Shown: positions 8,614-18,687, counted from the first letter of the stretch. The stretch is DNA of 64,000 nucleotides from Kutzneria kofuensis (GCF_014203355.1 NZ_JACHIR010000001.1:7566038-7630037); one strand, 5' to 3'. Program-made: numbers and translations. The notes: generated from the letters alone by a model not told the origin.

Positions 8614-11600
8614 TCAGCAGGTGGTGTCGGGGTCGAGCGGCTTTCCGGCCGGCCACACCAGATCCTCCTGCGTCGCCGACCCGTCCGGCCGGATCTGCAT
8701 GATCGGCATGGCCTTGTCGACGGGGTCGCCGCCGCCGGTGTTGGGGAACGCGATGTAGCCGGTGGCGCCGCCGACGGGGTTCTTGCACTGCTGCTGCATG
8801 ACGAACGGCGCGATGGTGTTCACCGTGGTGACGTCCTTCGCCTTGCGGATGGCGACCGCCGCGGTGAGCACGGCGTCGTGCTCGGACATGGCCTGCCCGT
8901 CGTCGAGGTCGGCGGCGGGCAGGCCGTTGTCCGCGAACGCCTTCGCGAACGCGTCGTAGTTGCGCACGTAGTCCGAGCCGGGCGGGAACGCCCGCCACTG
9001 GTCGCGGTGCGCGATGGCCGTGTAGTAGAGGCGGACGTCCGCGTTCAGCGCGAGGTCCTTGTCGCCGACCAGGCTCGACGCGTCGTCGCCGGTGATGATG
9101 TCCATCGGCCCCAGCGCACACGCGCCGCCGTCGGCCAGCGCCTGGAGGAAGTACTTCAGGTCGCTGCCGCGGCCGGCGAAGTACACCAGGTCGGGCCGGT
9201 CCGCGCAGATGTCGCTGTGCATCTGCGCGAACAGGTTCGTCATGTAGCCGGCGCGGGTCTGCCCGGACAGCTCCGGCGGCGCCTTGTAGCTCTTCCGGTA
9301 GCGCGGCTGCAGCGCCTCGGTGGATGCCTTGGTCAGCGTTTGTGTGTAGCTGTCGGCGGGATTCAGGTCGGACACCAGCAGCATCCGCTGGTACGGCCGC
9401 TGCTTGAGATAGCCGGCGGCCACCCGCACCTCCTCGGTGTTGGTCGGCGAGACCCGGAAGAAGTTGTCGATGGTGTGCCCGGACAGGTCCTGGCTCATGT
9501 CGTCGGCGGTCACCTGCGAGCCGATCACCGTGATGTCCGCGGCGGACAGCGCCGCGGCGGCGGCCCGGGTGGTGTCCAGGCTCTGCCCGAGCCCGACGAC
9601 GGCGACGATGTGCTCGGCGGCGCGGGCCCGCACGATCGCCGACACGGCGGCCTCCTGCTGCTGGCCGTTGCTGCCGAAGTTGGCCAACAGCAACCGGATT
9701 CGCGGCATGGTGCCGAACGCGGCCGAGGAGTTGTCGGCCCGCCACACCGCGGCCACCGCGCCCTCGATGTCGTGCTTGGTGACCTGGAGCAGCAGGCTGT
9801 CCGCGTTGGGGTCCGGCGTCATGTCTTCCAGCAGCACGATCGTCGCGTACGCCCCGGTCGGCGGTGGGTTCACCGCCGCGACCTTCTGTTCGAGCTCGCG
9901 GAGCGGATCGTCGGGCCGGAACGCCGCGGTGTCCAGGTTCAGCCCGACGCAGACGTCGCGATCGCCGGTTCCGGTGAGGCCGCGGCCGCAGGTCCACCAC
10001 AGTGGATGCGAGTACAGGGCGATCGCCACCACTGCGACGACTCCGGCGGCGATGGCCGGCAGAAAGCGGCGGATCCGGCTGCGTGGCGTCAGCAGGCGGG
10101 GCGCGGTCGGCGCGATCACTCCACGCTCCACCAACGGATCCGCGGCCCGGCGGGCGGCGTTGAGCAGCGCGTTGACGTCGGCCTGGTGCGACAGCGGCGG
10201 CAACTCCCGGCCGTAGGCGTGCTCGACGATGTCCCGCTCGTCCGGCGGCACCGTGAACATGGTGGTGGCCAACCAGTTCGCCACCACCAGCCGGCTCACC
10301 ACGTTGCGTACCAACTGGGACCGGTCGCGGTCCCGGTTGGCCTCCTTCACCAGGGCGTCGAACAGCTGCTTCACCGTGCTGGCCAGCGGCTGCGCGTCCG
10401 GCGCGCGGCAGACCATCTCCAGCCGGTCCACCCACTCCCGGTGCGGCTCGGTGTCGAACGTCTCCGCGAAGTCGTCCACCACGTCGGCGACCTGGCCCAG
10501 CGCCAGCTGGCAGTAGGCGCGCCGCGCACGGTCGGTGCCGAAGTCGTTGAGCAGAACGGAGAACTGCTCCTCGTAGGACGGCAGACCGGACGCCGGGTCG
10601 CGATGGGTGAGCGCCAGCACCAGGTTGCCGGCGATCCACGGGTGCAGCACGGCCGGATCGGCGGTGGCGCTGCCGTCCCGCCGCTCCAGCACCCACAGGG
10701 CGTTGCGCAGCTCGGTCAGGATCCGGCCGACGTTGCGGTGGTTCACCCGCGTCGACGTCCACGGCAGCAGCCACGGCGCGGTGGCGAACGGGGCGGCGCT
10801 GACGAACTCCTCGATGCCGAGGTCGGGGGCGTGCCGGGCGAGGCCGAGATCGGTCAGCCGGCGCTGCCACGGGTTGTCGCCGGGGTCGAGCACGTTGCGC
10901 GCGCCGGGGATGAGCGTGGCCTTCTCCAGCAGCGGCCGGACGCTCTCCACCGCCGCCGGCAGCCCGCCGGTGGCCCGCCGAGCCAGCAGGGCGGCCGGAG
11001 AATCCTCCTGCACACCAAGCAGATGCGCCGTCTCGCGCAGGGTGAGCGGCTCCAGCAGCACCGGGTAGTACGGGTGCGGCGGACCCGCCGGCGAGTCGCC
11101 GGCCCAGTCGTCGTAGTCGGCGTGCCGGCAGGAGCGGACGGTGCGCGCGGGCGCCCTGCCGGCCGCCGCGGACAGCCACGGCGGCCGCCATTCCGGTTCC
11201 CAGCCGGGATTCCACCGCCCGCTGGTGGCGATCACCAGCAGCGGGTCGTGCTCGAGCACATGCTGGCGAGCCGTGGTCAGGTCCCGCAGGAACCGTTCGC
11301 CGTCGGGGTGGTCCACGTTGTCCAGCAGCAGCACCCAGTTGTGCCGGTGTCGGGGCCGGCTCGGCCGCCCACACCGGCACTTGCTGCCCAGGTCCGCCCG
11401 GGCCAGCCGTTCCTGGCTCTCCCGGATGTCGGCCAGGAACGCCGCCAGCAGCCAGACGTCCCGGCCGGTGGCGGGCAGCCGGTTCAGGTCGAGCAGCGCG
11501 TCGTACGGGTCGTCGGCACGCGGGTCCGGATGGTCGCCGTGCCAGCGGATCGCCCGCCGCAGCGGCTCCCGGCCGGCGGCGTTCACCAGTTCGGGCAGGC

Positions 11601-12093
11601 TGTTCTTGAGCAGCACGCCCATGGTGGCGTCGAGGATGTGCGCGTCCACCGCGGCGTCCACCAGATCGCGCAGCGCCGTCGTGAACGACGGCCGCTGCCG
11701 GCTGGTGTACTTGGCGAACTCGGTGCGCAGCTTGTCCTTGGCCTGCCGGTGATGCAGGTCGGCCAGGTCCGTCTGCACGGCGATCAGCCCGACCGCCAGC
11801 CGCGCGAACCGTGGCCGGCCACGCTGCGACCACTTGCGGCTCAGGTCGAATGCCAGCCGCGCCAGCACCTCCCTGGTGTCGGTCGCGGTGGTGCGTTCGA
11901 AGTCGTAGCCGGCGTGCACCACGTCGTTGCCGCAACTGCCCGCGATGGAGCCCAGCGTCCAGCTCTTGCCGGCCCCGGTCGGGCCGAGCAGCACCACGAT
12001 CGGCTGCCGGCGGCGCGGCCCGCGGGCGTCGCGGTGCCACAACAGACGCGCCGCCAACGCCGTGGCCGGGGGCAGCCGTCTTTCCTCGGGCAC
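8614..12093 (-). CDS. P-loop ATPase / single TM / type-1 periplasmic-binding domain fusion
   Basis: A 1159-residue protein with unusual architecture. Residues about 37-44 are a Walker A (GPTGAGKS) and NWVLLLDNVDHPD is a Walker B; the flanking helical region looks like a STAND-type NTPase. One hydrophobic segment follows near residue 672 (LPAIAAGVVAVVAIALY). The remainder, about 700-1159, resembles a branched-chain amino-acid-receptor (LivK-type) binding domain with Cys residues suited to the outside of the cell. GTG 12093 is chosen because GGGAGG stands 5 bases upstream; ATG 12156 is the alternative. I infer a ligand sensor that signals across the membrane; no output domain other than the ATPase is seen. 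Confidence 0.8.
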   Translation of the reverse strand: MPEERRLPPATALAARLLWHRDARGPRRRQPIVVLLGPTGAGKSWTLGSIAGSCGNDVVHAGYDFERTTATDTREVLARLAFDLSRKWSQRGRPRFARLAVGLIAVQTDLADLHHRQAKDKLRTEFAKYTSRQRPSFTTALRDLVDAAVDAHILDATMGVLLKNSLPELVNAAGREPLRRAIRWHGDHPDPRADDPYDALLDLNRLPATGRDVWLLAAFLADIRESQERLARADLGSKCRCGRPSRPRHRHNWVLLLDNVDHPDGERFLRDLTTARQHVLEHDPLLVIATSGRWNPGWEPEWRPPWLSAAAGRAPARTVRSCRHADYDDWAGDSPAGPPHPYYPVLLEPLTLRETAHLLGVQEDSPAALLARRATGGLPAAVESVRPLLEKATLIPGARNVLDPGDNPWQRRLTDLGLARHAPDLGIEEFVSAAPFATAPWLLPWTSTRVNHRNVGRILTELRNALWVLERRDGSATADPAVLHPWIAGNLVLALTHRDPASGLPSYEEQFSVLLNDFGTDRARRAYCQLALGQVADVVDDFAETFDTEPHREWVDRLEMVCRAPDAQPLASTVKQLFDALVKEANRDRDRSQLVRNVVSRLVVANWLATTMFTVPPDERDIVEHAYGRELPPLSHQADVNALLNAARRAADPLVERGVIAPTAPRLLTPRSRIRRFLPAIAAGVVAVVAIALYSHPLWWTCGRGLTGTGDRDVCVGLNLDTAAFRPDDPLRELEQKVAAVNPPPTGAYATIVLLEDMTPDPNADSLLLQVTKHDIEGAVAAVWRADNSSAAFGTMPRIRLLLANFGSNGQQQEAAVSAIVRARAAEHIVAVVGLGQSLDTTRAAAAALSAADITVIGSQVTADDMSQDLSGHTIDNFFRVSPTNTEEVRVAAGYLKQRPYQRMLLVSDLNPADSYTQTLTKASTEALQPRYRKSYKAPPELSGQTRAGYMTNLFAQMHSDICADRPDLVYFAGRGSDLKYFLQALADGGACALGPMDIITGDDASSLVGDKDLALNADVRLYYTAIAHRDQWRAFPPGSDYVRNYDAFAKAFADNGLPAADLDDGQAMSEHDAVLTAAVAIRKAKDVTTVNTIAPFVMQQQCKNPVGGATGYIAFPNTGGGDPVDKAMPIMQIRPDGSATQEDLVWPAGKPLDPDTTC

Positions 12094-12248
12094 GGGTCCT
12101 CCCTGGCGAAATCGGTCGGGCTGGGCGAACCAATTCACGGGTCGGTTTCTCCCCATGAAACGCGTGGCCGCCCGGTCAGGACGCGGATACGGTGATCACG
12201 TCACCCGAACGGACCGTGACCGTTGGCCCATCTCCCGCACAGCAGGGA

Positions 12249-13082
12249 CTACGAGGTCACGTCCTTGGTGGCCAGGTTGGCCCAGGCGGCGCCGAAGAAA
12301 ACCACGACATAGCCCGCCTGCAGCAGCAGTCCCTTGTCGATGGAGTCCCAGAAGATCGGGTCGCGGAAGAAGTCGATCCAGGAGAGCCAGTAGTTCGTCG
12401 GCAGGTACGGGCGCACGGCCGAGGCGGCGTCCAGGGTCTGCAGCACGGCACTGGTGATCAGGATGGACAGCGCGCCGAGGGCCGCGCCCAGGGAGGAACT
12501 GGTCAGGGTGGACAGGAACAGCCCGATCGCGCCGAAGCCGATCATGGCGACGACGATGTAGCCGATGGAGTACAGCAGCCGGGCGGTGAGCTGGCCGTGC
12601 GTCAACGACACGCCGGACAGCGAGGTCGCCGCGCCGGCCGCGGCGCCGCCGGTGACGCTGGTGCCCGTGCCGAACAGGATCACGCCGACGATCAGGGACG
12701 ACACGACGACGCAGGCGATGGCCAGCAGCACGAAGGCCACAAGGGCGACGATCTTGGCGAACAGCAGGCGGGTCCGGCCGACGGGGCGGATCAGCAGGTA
12801 GCGCAGGGTGCCGCCGACGGCCTCGCCGGCGATGGAGTCGCCGGCGACGACGGCCACCGACAGCGGCAGGAAGACGGGCAGCACCAACGCGAGCGCGGCG
12901 GCCGGGAAGAGCAGGCCGTTGCCCCGCACGGCGGACAGGAACGCCCCGCCCTGTCCGGGCGGCGGCGCGAAGTCGGCGGTCTTCAGGAACACGCCGACGA
13001 TGATCGGCAGCGCGCACAGCAGCAGCACGTTCGTCCAGATCCGCGGGCGCAGCACCAGCTTGCGCAGCTCGACGGCGATCAC
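12249..13082 (-). CDS. ABC-2 type transporter permease
   Basis: A 277-residue integral membrane protein with about six hydrophobic segments, the first following MIAVELRKLVLRPRIWTN, the usual amphipathic start of ABC-2 permeases. GTG 13082 overlaps the ATPase stop by 4 nt (GTGA), so the two are co-translated. With the adjacent ATPase it would form an exporter of NatAB/drug-efflux type. The 155 bp between its stop and the next gene's start contains no obvious gene. Confidence 0.86.
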   Translation of the reverse strand: MIAVELRKLVLRPRIWTNVLLLCALPIIVGVFLKTADFAPPPGQGGAFLSAVRGNGLLFPAAALALVLPVFLPLSVAVVAGDSIAGEAVGGTLRYLLIRPVGRTRLLFAKIVALVAFVLLAIACVVVSSLIVGVILFGTGTSVTGGAAAGAATSLSGVSLTHGQLTARLLYSIGYIVVAMIGFGAIGLFLSTLTSSSLGAALGALSILITSAVLQTLDAASAVRPYLPTNYWLSWIDFFRDPIFWDSIDKGLLLQAGYVVVFFGAAWANLATKDVTS

Positions 13083-13987
13083 GACGCGTCCACCCGGTCC
13101 GAGCCGGCCCCGGTGACCTTCAGGACGACCTGCTCCAGGGTGCGCCGCTGCTCGGTGATCGACGCGACCCGCAGCCCCGCCTCGACCAGCATCGCGTTCA
13201 GCGCGGCCGGATCTCCGTGTCGTATCAGCAAATTCTCTCCGTCACGGGTGACGAGCTGACCGTTGAGCATCGGGACGACGTCGGCGGCGTCGGGGCTCTG
13301 AACGAGAACGAGGCCGGTGCGGCCGCGAATGGTGGCCAATTCCTCCTCCAGCACCAGCCGTCCGCGATCGACGATGCCGACCCGCGTGCACAGCTGTTCC
13401 ACCTCGGAAAGCAGGTGGCTGGACAGGAAAACCGTGGTGCCGTTGTCGTTCAGCGCGATCAGCAGGTCGCGGATCTCCCGGATTCCCTTGGGATCCAGCC
13501 CGTTCGTCGGCTCGTCGAGGATCAGCAGCCGCGGTTTGCGCAGCAATGCGGCGGCGAGGCCGAGCCGCTGCCGCATGCCCAGCGAATACGCCTTCACCGG
13601 GCGGCGGTCGATGCCGGAGAGTCCCACCTGCACAAGGGCTTCCTCGATGCGGGCCCGCCTGGTCCGCCGGCTGCCGCCGGGGCCGCTGGCGTCGAGCAGC
13701 GACAGGTTCCGCCGGCCGGAGAGATGCGGGTACGCGGCCGGGCCCTCGACCATCGCGCCGATCTGCGGCAGCACCTCGGCCGCTCGCCTCGGCATCCGTG
13801 AGCCGAGCACTTCGATCTCGCCGCTGGTGGCGTAGACCAGGCCCAACAGCATGCGAACCAGGGTGGTCTTCCCGGAGCCGTTGGGGCCGAGGAAGCCGTA
13901 CCGGTCGCCCTCGCGGACGTTCAGGTCCACGCCGTCGACCGCGAGCACCGAGCCGTAGCGCTTGGTCAGCCCACGCGTGACGATCAT
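13079..13987 (-). CDS. ABC transporter ATP-binding protein
   Basis: A 302-residue nucleotide-binding subunit with Walker A GPNGSGKTT, signature YSLGMRQRLGLA, Walker B LLILDEPTNGLD and the switch His in FLSSHLLSE. The C-terminal 80 residues match the accessory domain of drug-exporter ATPases such as DrrA. It overlaps its neighbours by 4 nt on both sides (ATGA at 13984-13987 and GTGA at 13079-13082), forming a three-gene operon: LolA-like protein, ATPase, permease. Confidence 0.93.
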   Translation of the reverse strand: MIVTRGLTKRYGSVLAVDGVDLNVREGDRYGFLGPNGSGKTTLVRMLLGLVYATSGEIEVLGSRMPRRAAEVLPQIGAMVEGPAAYPHLSGRRNLSLLDASGPGGSRRTRRARIEEALVQVGLSGIDRRPVKAYSLGMRQRLGLAAALLRKPRLLILDEPTNGLDPKGIREIRDLLIALNDNGTTVFLSSHLLSEVEQLCTRVGIVDRGRLVLEEELATIRGRTGLVLVQSPDAADVVPMLNGQLVTRDGENLLIRHGDPAALNAMLVEAGLRVASITEQRRTLEQVVLKVTGAGSDRVDAS

Positions 13988-15075
13988 GAGCGCCTCCTCG
14001 GCAGCGTCGACAGCTCGGCGGCCGCCTGGGTGAGCAGCGCGGGATCGACCACGCCGGCGAGCAGGAACGTGCGGTAGCCGGACCGCTCGACCAGCACCGA
14101 CAGCGGGGCGATGGTGAGCAGGGTGCCCTGGCCGCGGGGCAGCGTCAGGGTCTTCGCGCCGACCTTGCCCATGGCGTTCACGACGCCGCCACCGACGTCA
14201 CGGGGCAGCGGCGCGACGACGAAGGCGGACAGGCCGGTGCCGTAGAAGCCGAGCCCGCGGCCGCCGCCGACGCGGTCGGTCTGCAGCGGCCGGCCGGCCA
14301 GCTGCGGCGGCAGCGGGATCTGCCCGAACGCGCCGATCACGTCGGGCGCGTCGGTGGTGGTGAAACCGCTGTCCGGAGAGGGTTTCGGCGTGATCACGTC
14401 GTCGCCGGGGCGCTGCGTGCTGACGGACTGGAAGGCGGTGACCACGAACGGCGCGTGTTGGCCCTTCGCAGTGACCTCGACCCGCAGCGGCAGCCCGCTG
14501 TCCGGATCGGCCCAGATGTCGACCTGTCCGATCGCGGTCTGCGGGTCGGACGGCGTCACCCGCAGGCCGGCGGCGTCGATGCCGGCAATCCGTTTCGCCG
14601 GCACAGCGGCGACCTTGTCCTCGTTGCTCAGCACGCGGCGGGCCAGGTCGGGCGGCAGCAGGTCGCCGCCGCGCGGCAGCCGGATCGGCTCGTCGCCGAC
14701 GATCTGCGTGTACTGGTTCTGCCCGTTGTCCCACACGAATTCGCTGCCCGGCACCGCATAGGTGTCGCGCTCGCCGACGCCGGTGATCTCGTCGACCCGC
14801 CAGCGGTCCGGCGCGACGTACCAGGAACGCAGCCGGGTGGTGCCGCCGAGCAGCGACGTCACCTCGGACAGGTTCGGCAGGTCGGGCAGGCCGAGCGAGC
14901 CGGTGCTCTCCGCGTAGCCCTGGTAGGGCCGGTTCACCGAGGCCAGCATGTGTGCGCGCAGCGCGGCCGGGTCCACGCGCGCGGACGCCGGCAGCGCAGC
15001 CAGCACCACCGGTGCGGCGACCAGGACAGCCGCCACGGCGGCCACGACCGCCCAGCGCCACCGGGTCCTCGACAC
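13984..15075 (-). CDS. LolA/RseB-like exported lipoprotein-carrier fold protein
   Basis: A 363-residue exported protein. The N-terminal hydrophobic segment, WAVVAAVAAVLVAAPVVLAA, is a signal peptide or anchor. The body has the pattern of LolA/RseB-type beta-sheet proteins (SWYVAPDRWRVDEI, GLPLRVEV) seen with actinobacterial ABC exporters. I prefer GTG 15075, 8 bases after GGGGAAGG, over GTG 15084, which would abut the ribosome-binding site. It is the first gene of the ABC exporter operon and may bind or sense the exported molecule outside the membrane; that role is inferred. Confidence 0.75.
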   Translation of the reverse strand: MSRTRWRWAVVAAVAAVLVAAPVVLAALPASARVDPAALRAHMLASVNRPYQGYAESTGSLGLPDLPNLSEVTSLLGGTTRLRSWYVAPDRWRVDEITGVGERDTYAVPGSEFVWDNGQNQYTQIVGDEPIRLPRGGDLLPPDLARRVLSNEDKVAAVPAKRIAGIDAAGLRVTPSDPQTAIGQVDIWADPDSGLPLRVEVTAKGQHAPFVVTAFQSVSTQRPGDDVITPKPSPDSGFTTTDAPDVIGAFGQIPLPPQLAGRPLQTDRVGGGRGLGFYGTGLSAFVVAPLPRDVGGGVVNAMGKVGAKTLTLPRGQGTLLTIAPLSVLVERSGYRTFLLAGVVDPALLTQAAAELSTLPRRRS

Positions 15076-16018
<943 letters not shown>

Positions 16019-16083
16019 CCGCATGGCGGCACGCCGGCCGATCACCGTGTCGGCCGGCGTGCCGCCGGATCTATTGTCGGGGC

Positions 16084-16776
16084 ATGGATCTTCGCCAACG
16101 GTTCGAGACGCTGACCACCGCGCACATCGCCGACGCCTGTGTGCGGGCCCAGCTTCCGGTGCGGTGCCTGGGAATTCACGCCGTGGTCCCCGGCGCCAGG
16201 ATCGCCGGACGGGTGCTGCCGGCCCGGCACGCCGGCAGTGTCGACGTGTTCCTCGAGGCGTTCGAGGGCGCCGCCGCCGGCGACGTGCTGGTGGTGGACA
16301 ACGGCGGCCGCCTCGACCACGCGTGCGTCGGCGACCTGATCGTGCAGGAGGCGCAGACCGCGGGGCTGGCCGGCGTGGCGATCTGGGGCCTGCACCGGGA
16401 CACCGCCGACGTGCGGGCGATCGGCCTGCCGGTGTTCAGCCTCGGCTCGCTGCCGACCGGGCCGCTGGCGATCGAGGAGCGGCCGGCCGACGCGTTGACA
16501 TCGGCGCGGATGGGGGAGTGGGTCGTCGACTCCACCGACGTCGTGTTCGGCGACGACGACGGCGTGATCTTCGTGCCGGCCCGGCACGTCGAGGACCTTT
16601 TCCTGCTGGCGGAAGGCATTCGCGACAAGGAACGTCGTCAGGCCGAGCGGACCCGTGACGGCGAGACGCTGCGCGACCAGCTCAAGTTCGACGTGTTCCT
16701 GGCCAACCGGGCGGAGAACCCGGCGCTGTCGTTCCGCGAGCACATCCGCCGGATCGGCGGTGCGGTGGAGGAATAG
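16084..16776 (+). CDS. RraA-like / HMG-aldolase family protein
   Basis: A 230-residue protein of the RraA/4-hydroxy-4-methyl-2-oxoglutarate aldolase superfamily. The signature GDVLVVDNGGRLDHACVGDLI, then GLAGVAIWGLHRDTADV, and later DVVFGDDDGVIFVPA match the metal-binding and fold motifs. Members are either RNase E inhibitors or metal-dependent aldolases. The HRDTADVRAIGLPVFS stretch retains the Asp expected for a catalytic metal site, so an aldolase or decarboxylase is as likely as a regulator. Confidence 0.82.
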   Translation: MDLRQRFETLTTAHIADACVRAQLPVRCLGIHAVVPGARIAGRVLPARHAGSVDVFLEAFEGAAAGDVLVVDNGGRLDHACVGDLIVQEAQTAGLAGVAIWGLHRDTADVRAIGLPVFSLGSLPTGPLAIEERPADALTSARMGEWVVDSTDVVFGDDDGVIFVPARHVEDLFLLAEGIRDKERRQAERTRDGETLRDQLKFDVFLANRAENPALSFREHIRRIGGAVEE

Positions 16777-16800
16777 CGCCGCCGGTCCGACGTTCCGCGC

Positions 16801-17370
16801 TCAGGCGGTGACCTGGGCGCGCAGCGGGGCGAGCGCGTTGCTCCAGGCCACGACCTGGTCCAGCGTGGTGTGCAGGGCGGCGACCTGGTGCTCGCCCGGG
16901 GCGAAGTCGCGGAAGTTCTGGAAGTCGGTGAACAGCGACAGCGCCACCTGCGAGCGGACGTCGGCCAGCTGCAGCTCGCCGGAGATCAGCCGCAGGTGCT
17001 CCACCGCGCGGGCGCCGCCGACCGAGCCGTAGCTGACGAAGCCGACGGCCTTGTTGTTCCACTCGGCGTACAGGTAGTCGATGGCGTTCTTCAGGGCGCC
17101 GGAGGTGGAGTGGTTGTACTCCGGCGTCACCATCACGAAACCGTCGAACGAGGCGATCTTCGCCGCCCACTGCTGGGTGTGCGGCCGGCTGTACTGGCCC
17201 AGCGACGGCGGCAGCGCCTCGTCCAGGTGGGGCAGCGGGTAGTCGAGCAGGTCGACCAGCTCGAACTCGGCGTCCGTGCGCTCGCTGGCGATCTTGTGCA
17301 CCCACGCGGCGACGGCCTCGCCGTTCCGGCCGGGGCGGGTGCTGCCCAGGATGATGCCGATCTTGGTCAC
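16801..17370 (-). CDS. NADPH-dependent FMN reductase
   Basis: A 189-residue flavodoxin-like fold enzyme reducing FMN, quinones or azo compounds. Diagnostic parts are IGIILGSTRPGRNGEAVA (FMN phosphate loop) and VTPEYNHSTSGALKNAIDYL. GTG 17370 is preceded at proper spacing by GGAGG; the TTG at 17376 abuts that site. It is divergent from the MarR gene across two palindromic operators, which suggests redox- or electrophile-induced expression. Confidence 0.9.
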   Translation of the reverse strand: MTKIGIILGSTRPGRNGEAVAAWVHKIASERTDAEFELVDLLDYPLPHLDEALPPSLGQYSRPHTQQWAAKIASFDGFVMVTPEYNHSTSGALKNAIDYLYAEWNNKAVGFVSYGSVGGARAVEHLRLISGELQLADVRSQVALSLFTDFQNFRDFAPGEHQVAALHTTLDQVVAWSNALAPLRAQVTA

Positions 17371-17388
17371 GTCCAACCTCCGATATAG

Positions 17389-17433
17389 TTACTTCGGCAA
17401 GAAAGTACATTCTGCTTCCTTGCCGAAGCAAGT
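17389..17433. promoter_or_regulatory. Twin MarR-type operators
   Basis: CTTCGGCAAG (17392-17401) and CTTGCCGAAG (17419-17428) form a perfect 10-bp inverted repeat. Each half is also locally palindromic: TACTT/AAGTA around 17390-17407, and TGCTTC/GAAGCA at 17413-17430. Two repressor dimers could therefore bind the shared promoter of the FMN reductase and MarR genes. Confidence 0.6.
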
Positions 17434-17444
17434 ACGCTGTGGCG

Positions 17445-17897
17445 GTGAACACTGAGCTGGTTCGCCCGCTGGACGCCGACGAGGAGGCCCTGATCCGGTC
17501 GCTCGACCGGGTCGTCAACGCGCTGCCGCGGGTCATGGACGCCACGATGCTGCGCGAGCGTCAGATGTCGATGACCGACTACCTGACGCTGTCGCGGCTG
17601 TCCGAGGCGCCGGACCGGCGGATGAGGATGAGCGAGCTGGCCGAGCTCTCCTACCTGTCACTGAGCGGGATGACCCACGTCGTGACCCGGCTCGAGGCGC
17701 AGGGCCTGGTGGTCCGGGTGCGCGACGAGCACGACCGGCGCGGCTGGCACGCGGTGCTCACCGACGAGGGCTTCGCCCGGCTCGACGCCGCGTGGCCGAC
17801 CAACCTGAGCAGCGTGCGCAGGTACATCCTGGCGCACCTCAAGGACTTCGACCTGCGGGCGCTGGCCGAGGCGTTCGAGAAGTTCGGGACTAGTTGA
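17445..17897 (+). CDS. MarR family transcriptional regulator
   Basis: A 150-residue winged-helix regulator. The DNA-binding core is RMRMSELAELSYLSLSGMTHVVTRLEAQGLV followed by the wing VRDEHDRRGWHAVLTDEG. GTG 17445 and GTG 17439 are both usable starts. It is transcribed away from the FMN reductase from a region with twin palindromes, so it very likely represses both. Its 3' end overlaps the convergent YidD gene by 8 bp. Confidence 0.9.
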   Translation: MNTELVRPLDADEEALIRSLDRVVNALPRVMDATMLRERQMSMTDYLTLSRLSEAPDRRMRMSELAELSYLSLSGMTHVVTRLEAQGLVVRVRDEHDRRGWHAVLTDEGFARLDAAWPTNLSSVRRYILAHLKDFDLRALAEAFEKFGTS

Positions 17898-18324
17898 CCG
17901 GCGGCACCGGGTCGGCGCCGCGCCGGCCGCCCGGACGGCAGCGGAGCAGGCGGCCGACCATCAGGCGGGTGCCGCGCAGCGCGCCGTGCCGGGAGATGGC
18001 CTGCGCGGCGTACTCCGAGCAGCTCGGCTCGAACCGGCAGACCGCCGGCCGCTTGGCGCTGATCTCCCGCTGGTACACCCGGATCGCCGCGATCATCATC
18101 TCGGACGGCCGGCGGGTGCGCGGCACCGCCGAACCGGCCGCCACCAGCAGGTGCGGCAACGTCAGCAGGCCGGCGATCAGGCAGTTGCCGTCGCAGCTCT
18201 CGGCGATGCAGCAACCGCTCTCGATCAGGCAGGCGTCCCGCAGGCACGAGGACCCGCCGCCCCGATACGGGCGCTGCTGGTAGTACGGGTCGTCGTAGCG
18301 CCGGCGGCGTCGAAAGAAGGGCAC
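17890..18324 (-). CDS. yidD: YidD-family membrane-insertion efficiency factor with Cys-rich N-terminus
   Basis: 144 residues. The C-terminal half is the YidD domain: IRVYQREISAKRPAVCRFEPSCSEYAAQAISRHG, then RLLRCRPGG, which in bacteria assists YidC-dependent membrane insertion. Ordinary YidD is 70-100 residues and lies in the dnaA-rpmH-rnpA region. Here it is isolated, and the first 55 residues add an Arg/Tyr start (MPFFRRRRRYDDPYYQQRP) and a cluster of six Cys (SSCLRDACLIESGCCIAESC). The extension is not recognised and may bind metal or be exported. Confidence 0.82.
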   Translation of the reverse strand: MPFFRRRRRYDDPYYQQRPYRGGGSSCLRDACLIESGCCIAESCDGNCLIAGLLTLPHLLVAAGSAVPRTRRPSEMMIAAIRVYQREISAKRPAVCRFEPSCSEYAAQAISRHGALRGTRLMVGRLLRCRPGGRRGADPVPPVN

Positions 18325-18342
18325 GGGGCCAATGTACGCATG

Positions 18343-18687
18343 TCAGCTGTGGGCCAGGGCTTGATCCACCGAGGACACCACCGTGACCAGCTGATCGACG
18401 CCGGTGATCTCCATCGGGCGCAGCACGATCCGGCTGTCGGCGACCACCCGCAGGTCCAGGCCCTTCGCCGTGGCGTCGTGCTGGACGTCGACCAGCACGT
18501 GCAGTCCCGCCGAGGCGAAGAACGTCACCCCCGTCAGGTCGAGGACCAGCGTCTCCGGCTCCGCGGCCATCGCCTCGGTCAGGTGTCGGCGCAGCAGGTC
18601 CTCCGACGCCATGTCGAGCTCGCCCGTCACCCGGACCACCATCACCGGCCCGACCTGTTCAAGGCCAACGGCGGCATTCGACGACAT
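18343..18687 (-). CDS. STAS-domain anti-sigma factor antagonist
   Basis: A 114-residue single STAS domain of the SpoIIAA/RsbV/BldG kind. The phosphorylatable Ser lies in VTFFASAGLHVLVD, within LVLDLTGVTFFASAG, equivalent to the DSS/DSA motif. No anti-sigma kinase gene is adjacent, so its partner is elsewhere. ATG 18687 follows GGGAG; an upstream in-frame GTG at 18756 has no ribosome-binding site. The 166 bp upstream hold no gene. Confidence 0.87.
   Translation of the reverse strand: MSSNAAVGLEQVGPVMVVRVTGELDMASEDLLRRHLTEAMAAEPETLVLDLTGVTFFASAGLHVLVDVQHDATAKGLDLRVVADSRIVLRPMEITGVDQLVTVVSSVDQALAHS

Noticed and set aside
7760-12133. A 1457-residue minus-strand frame overlapping the ATPase fusion
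   Set aside because: It is the wrong frame of the ATPase/binding-domain gene, shows Arg/Ala-rich nonsense, and lacks the Walker A and LivK-like motifs of the proper frame.
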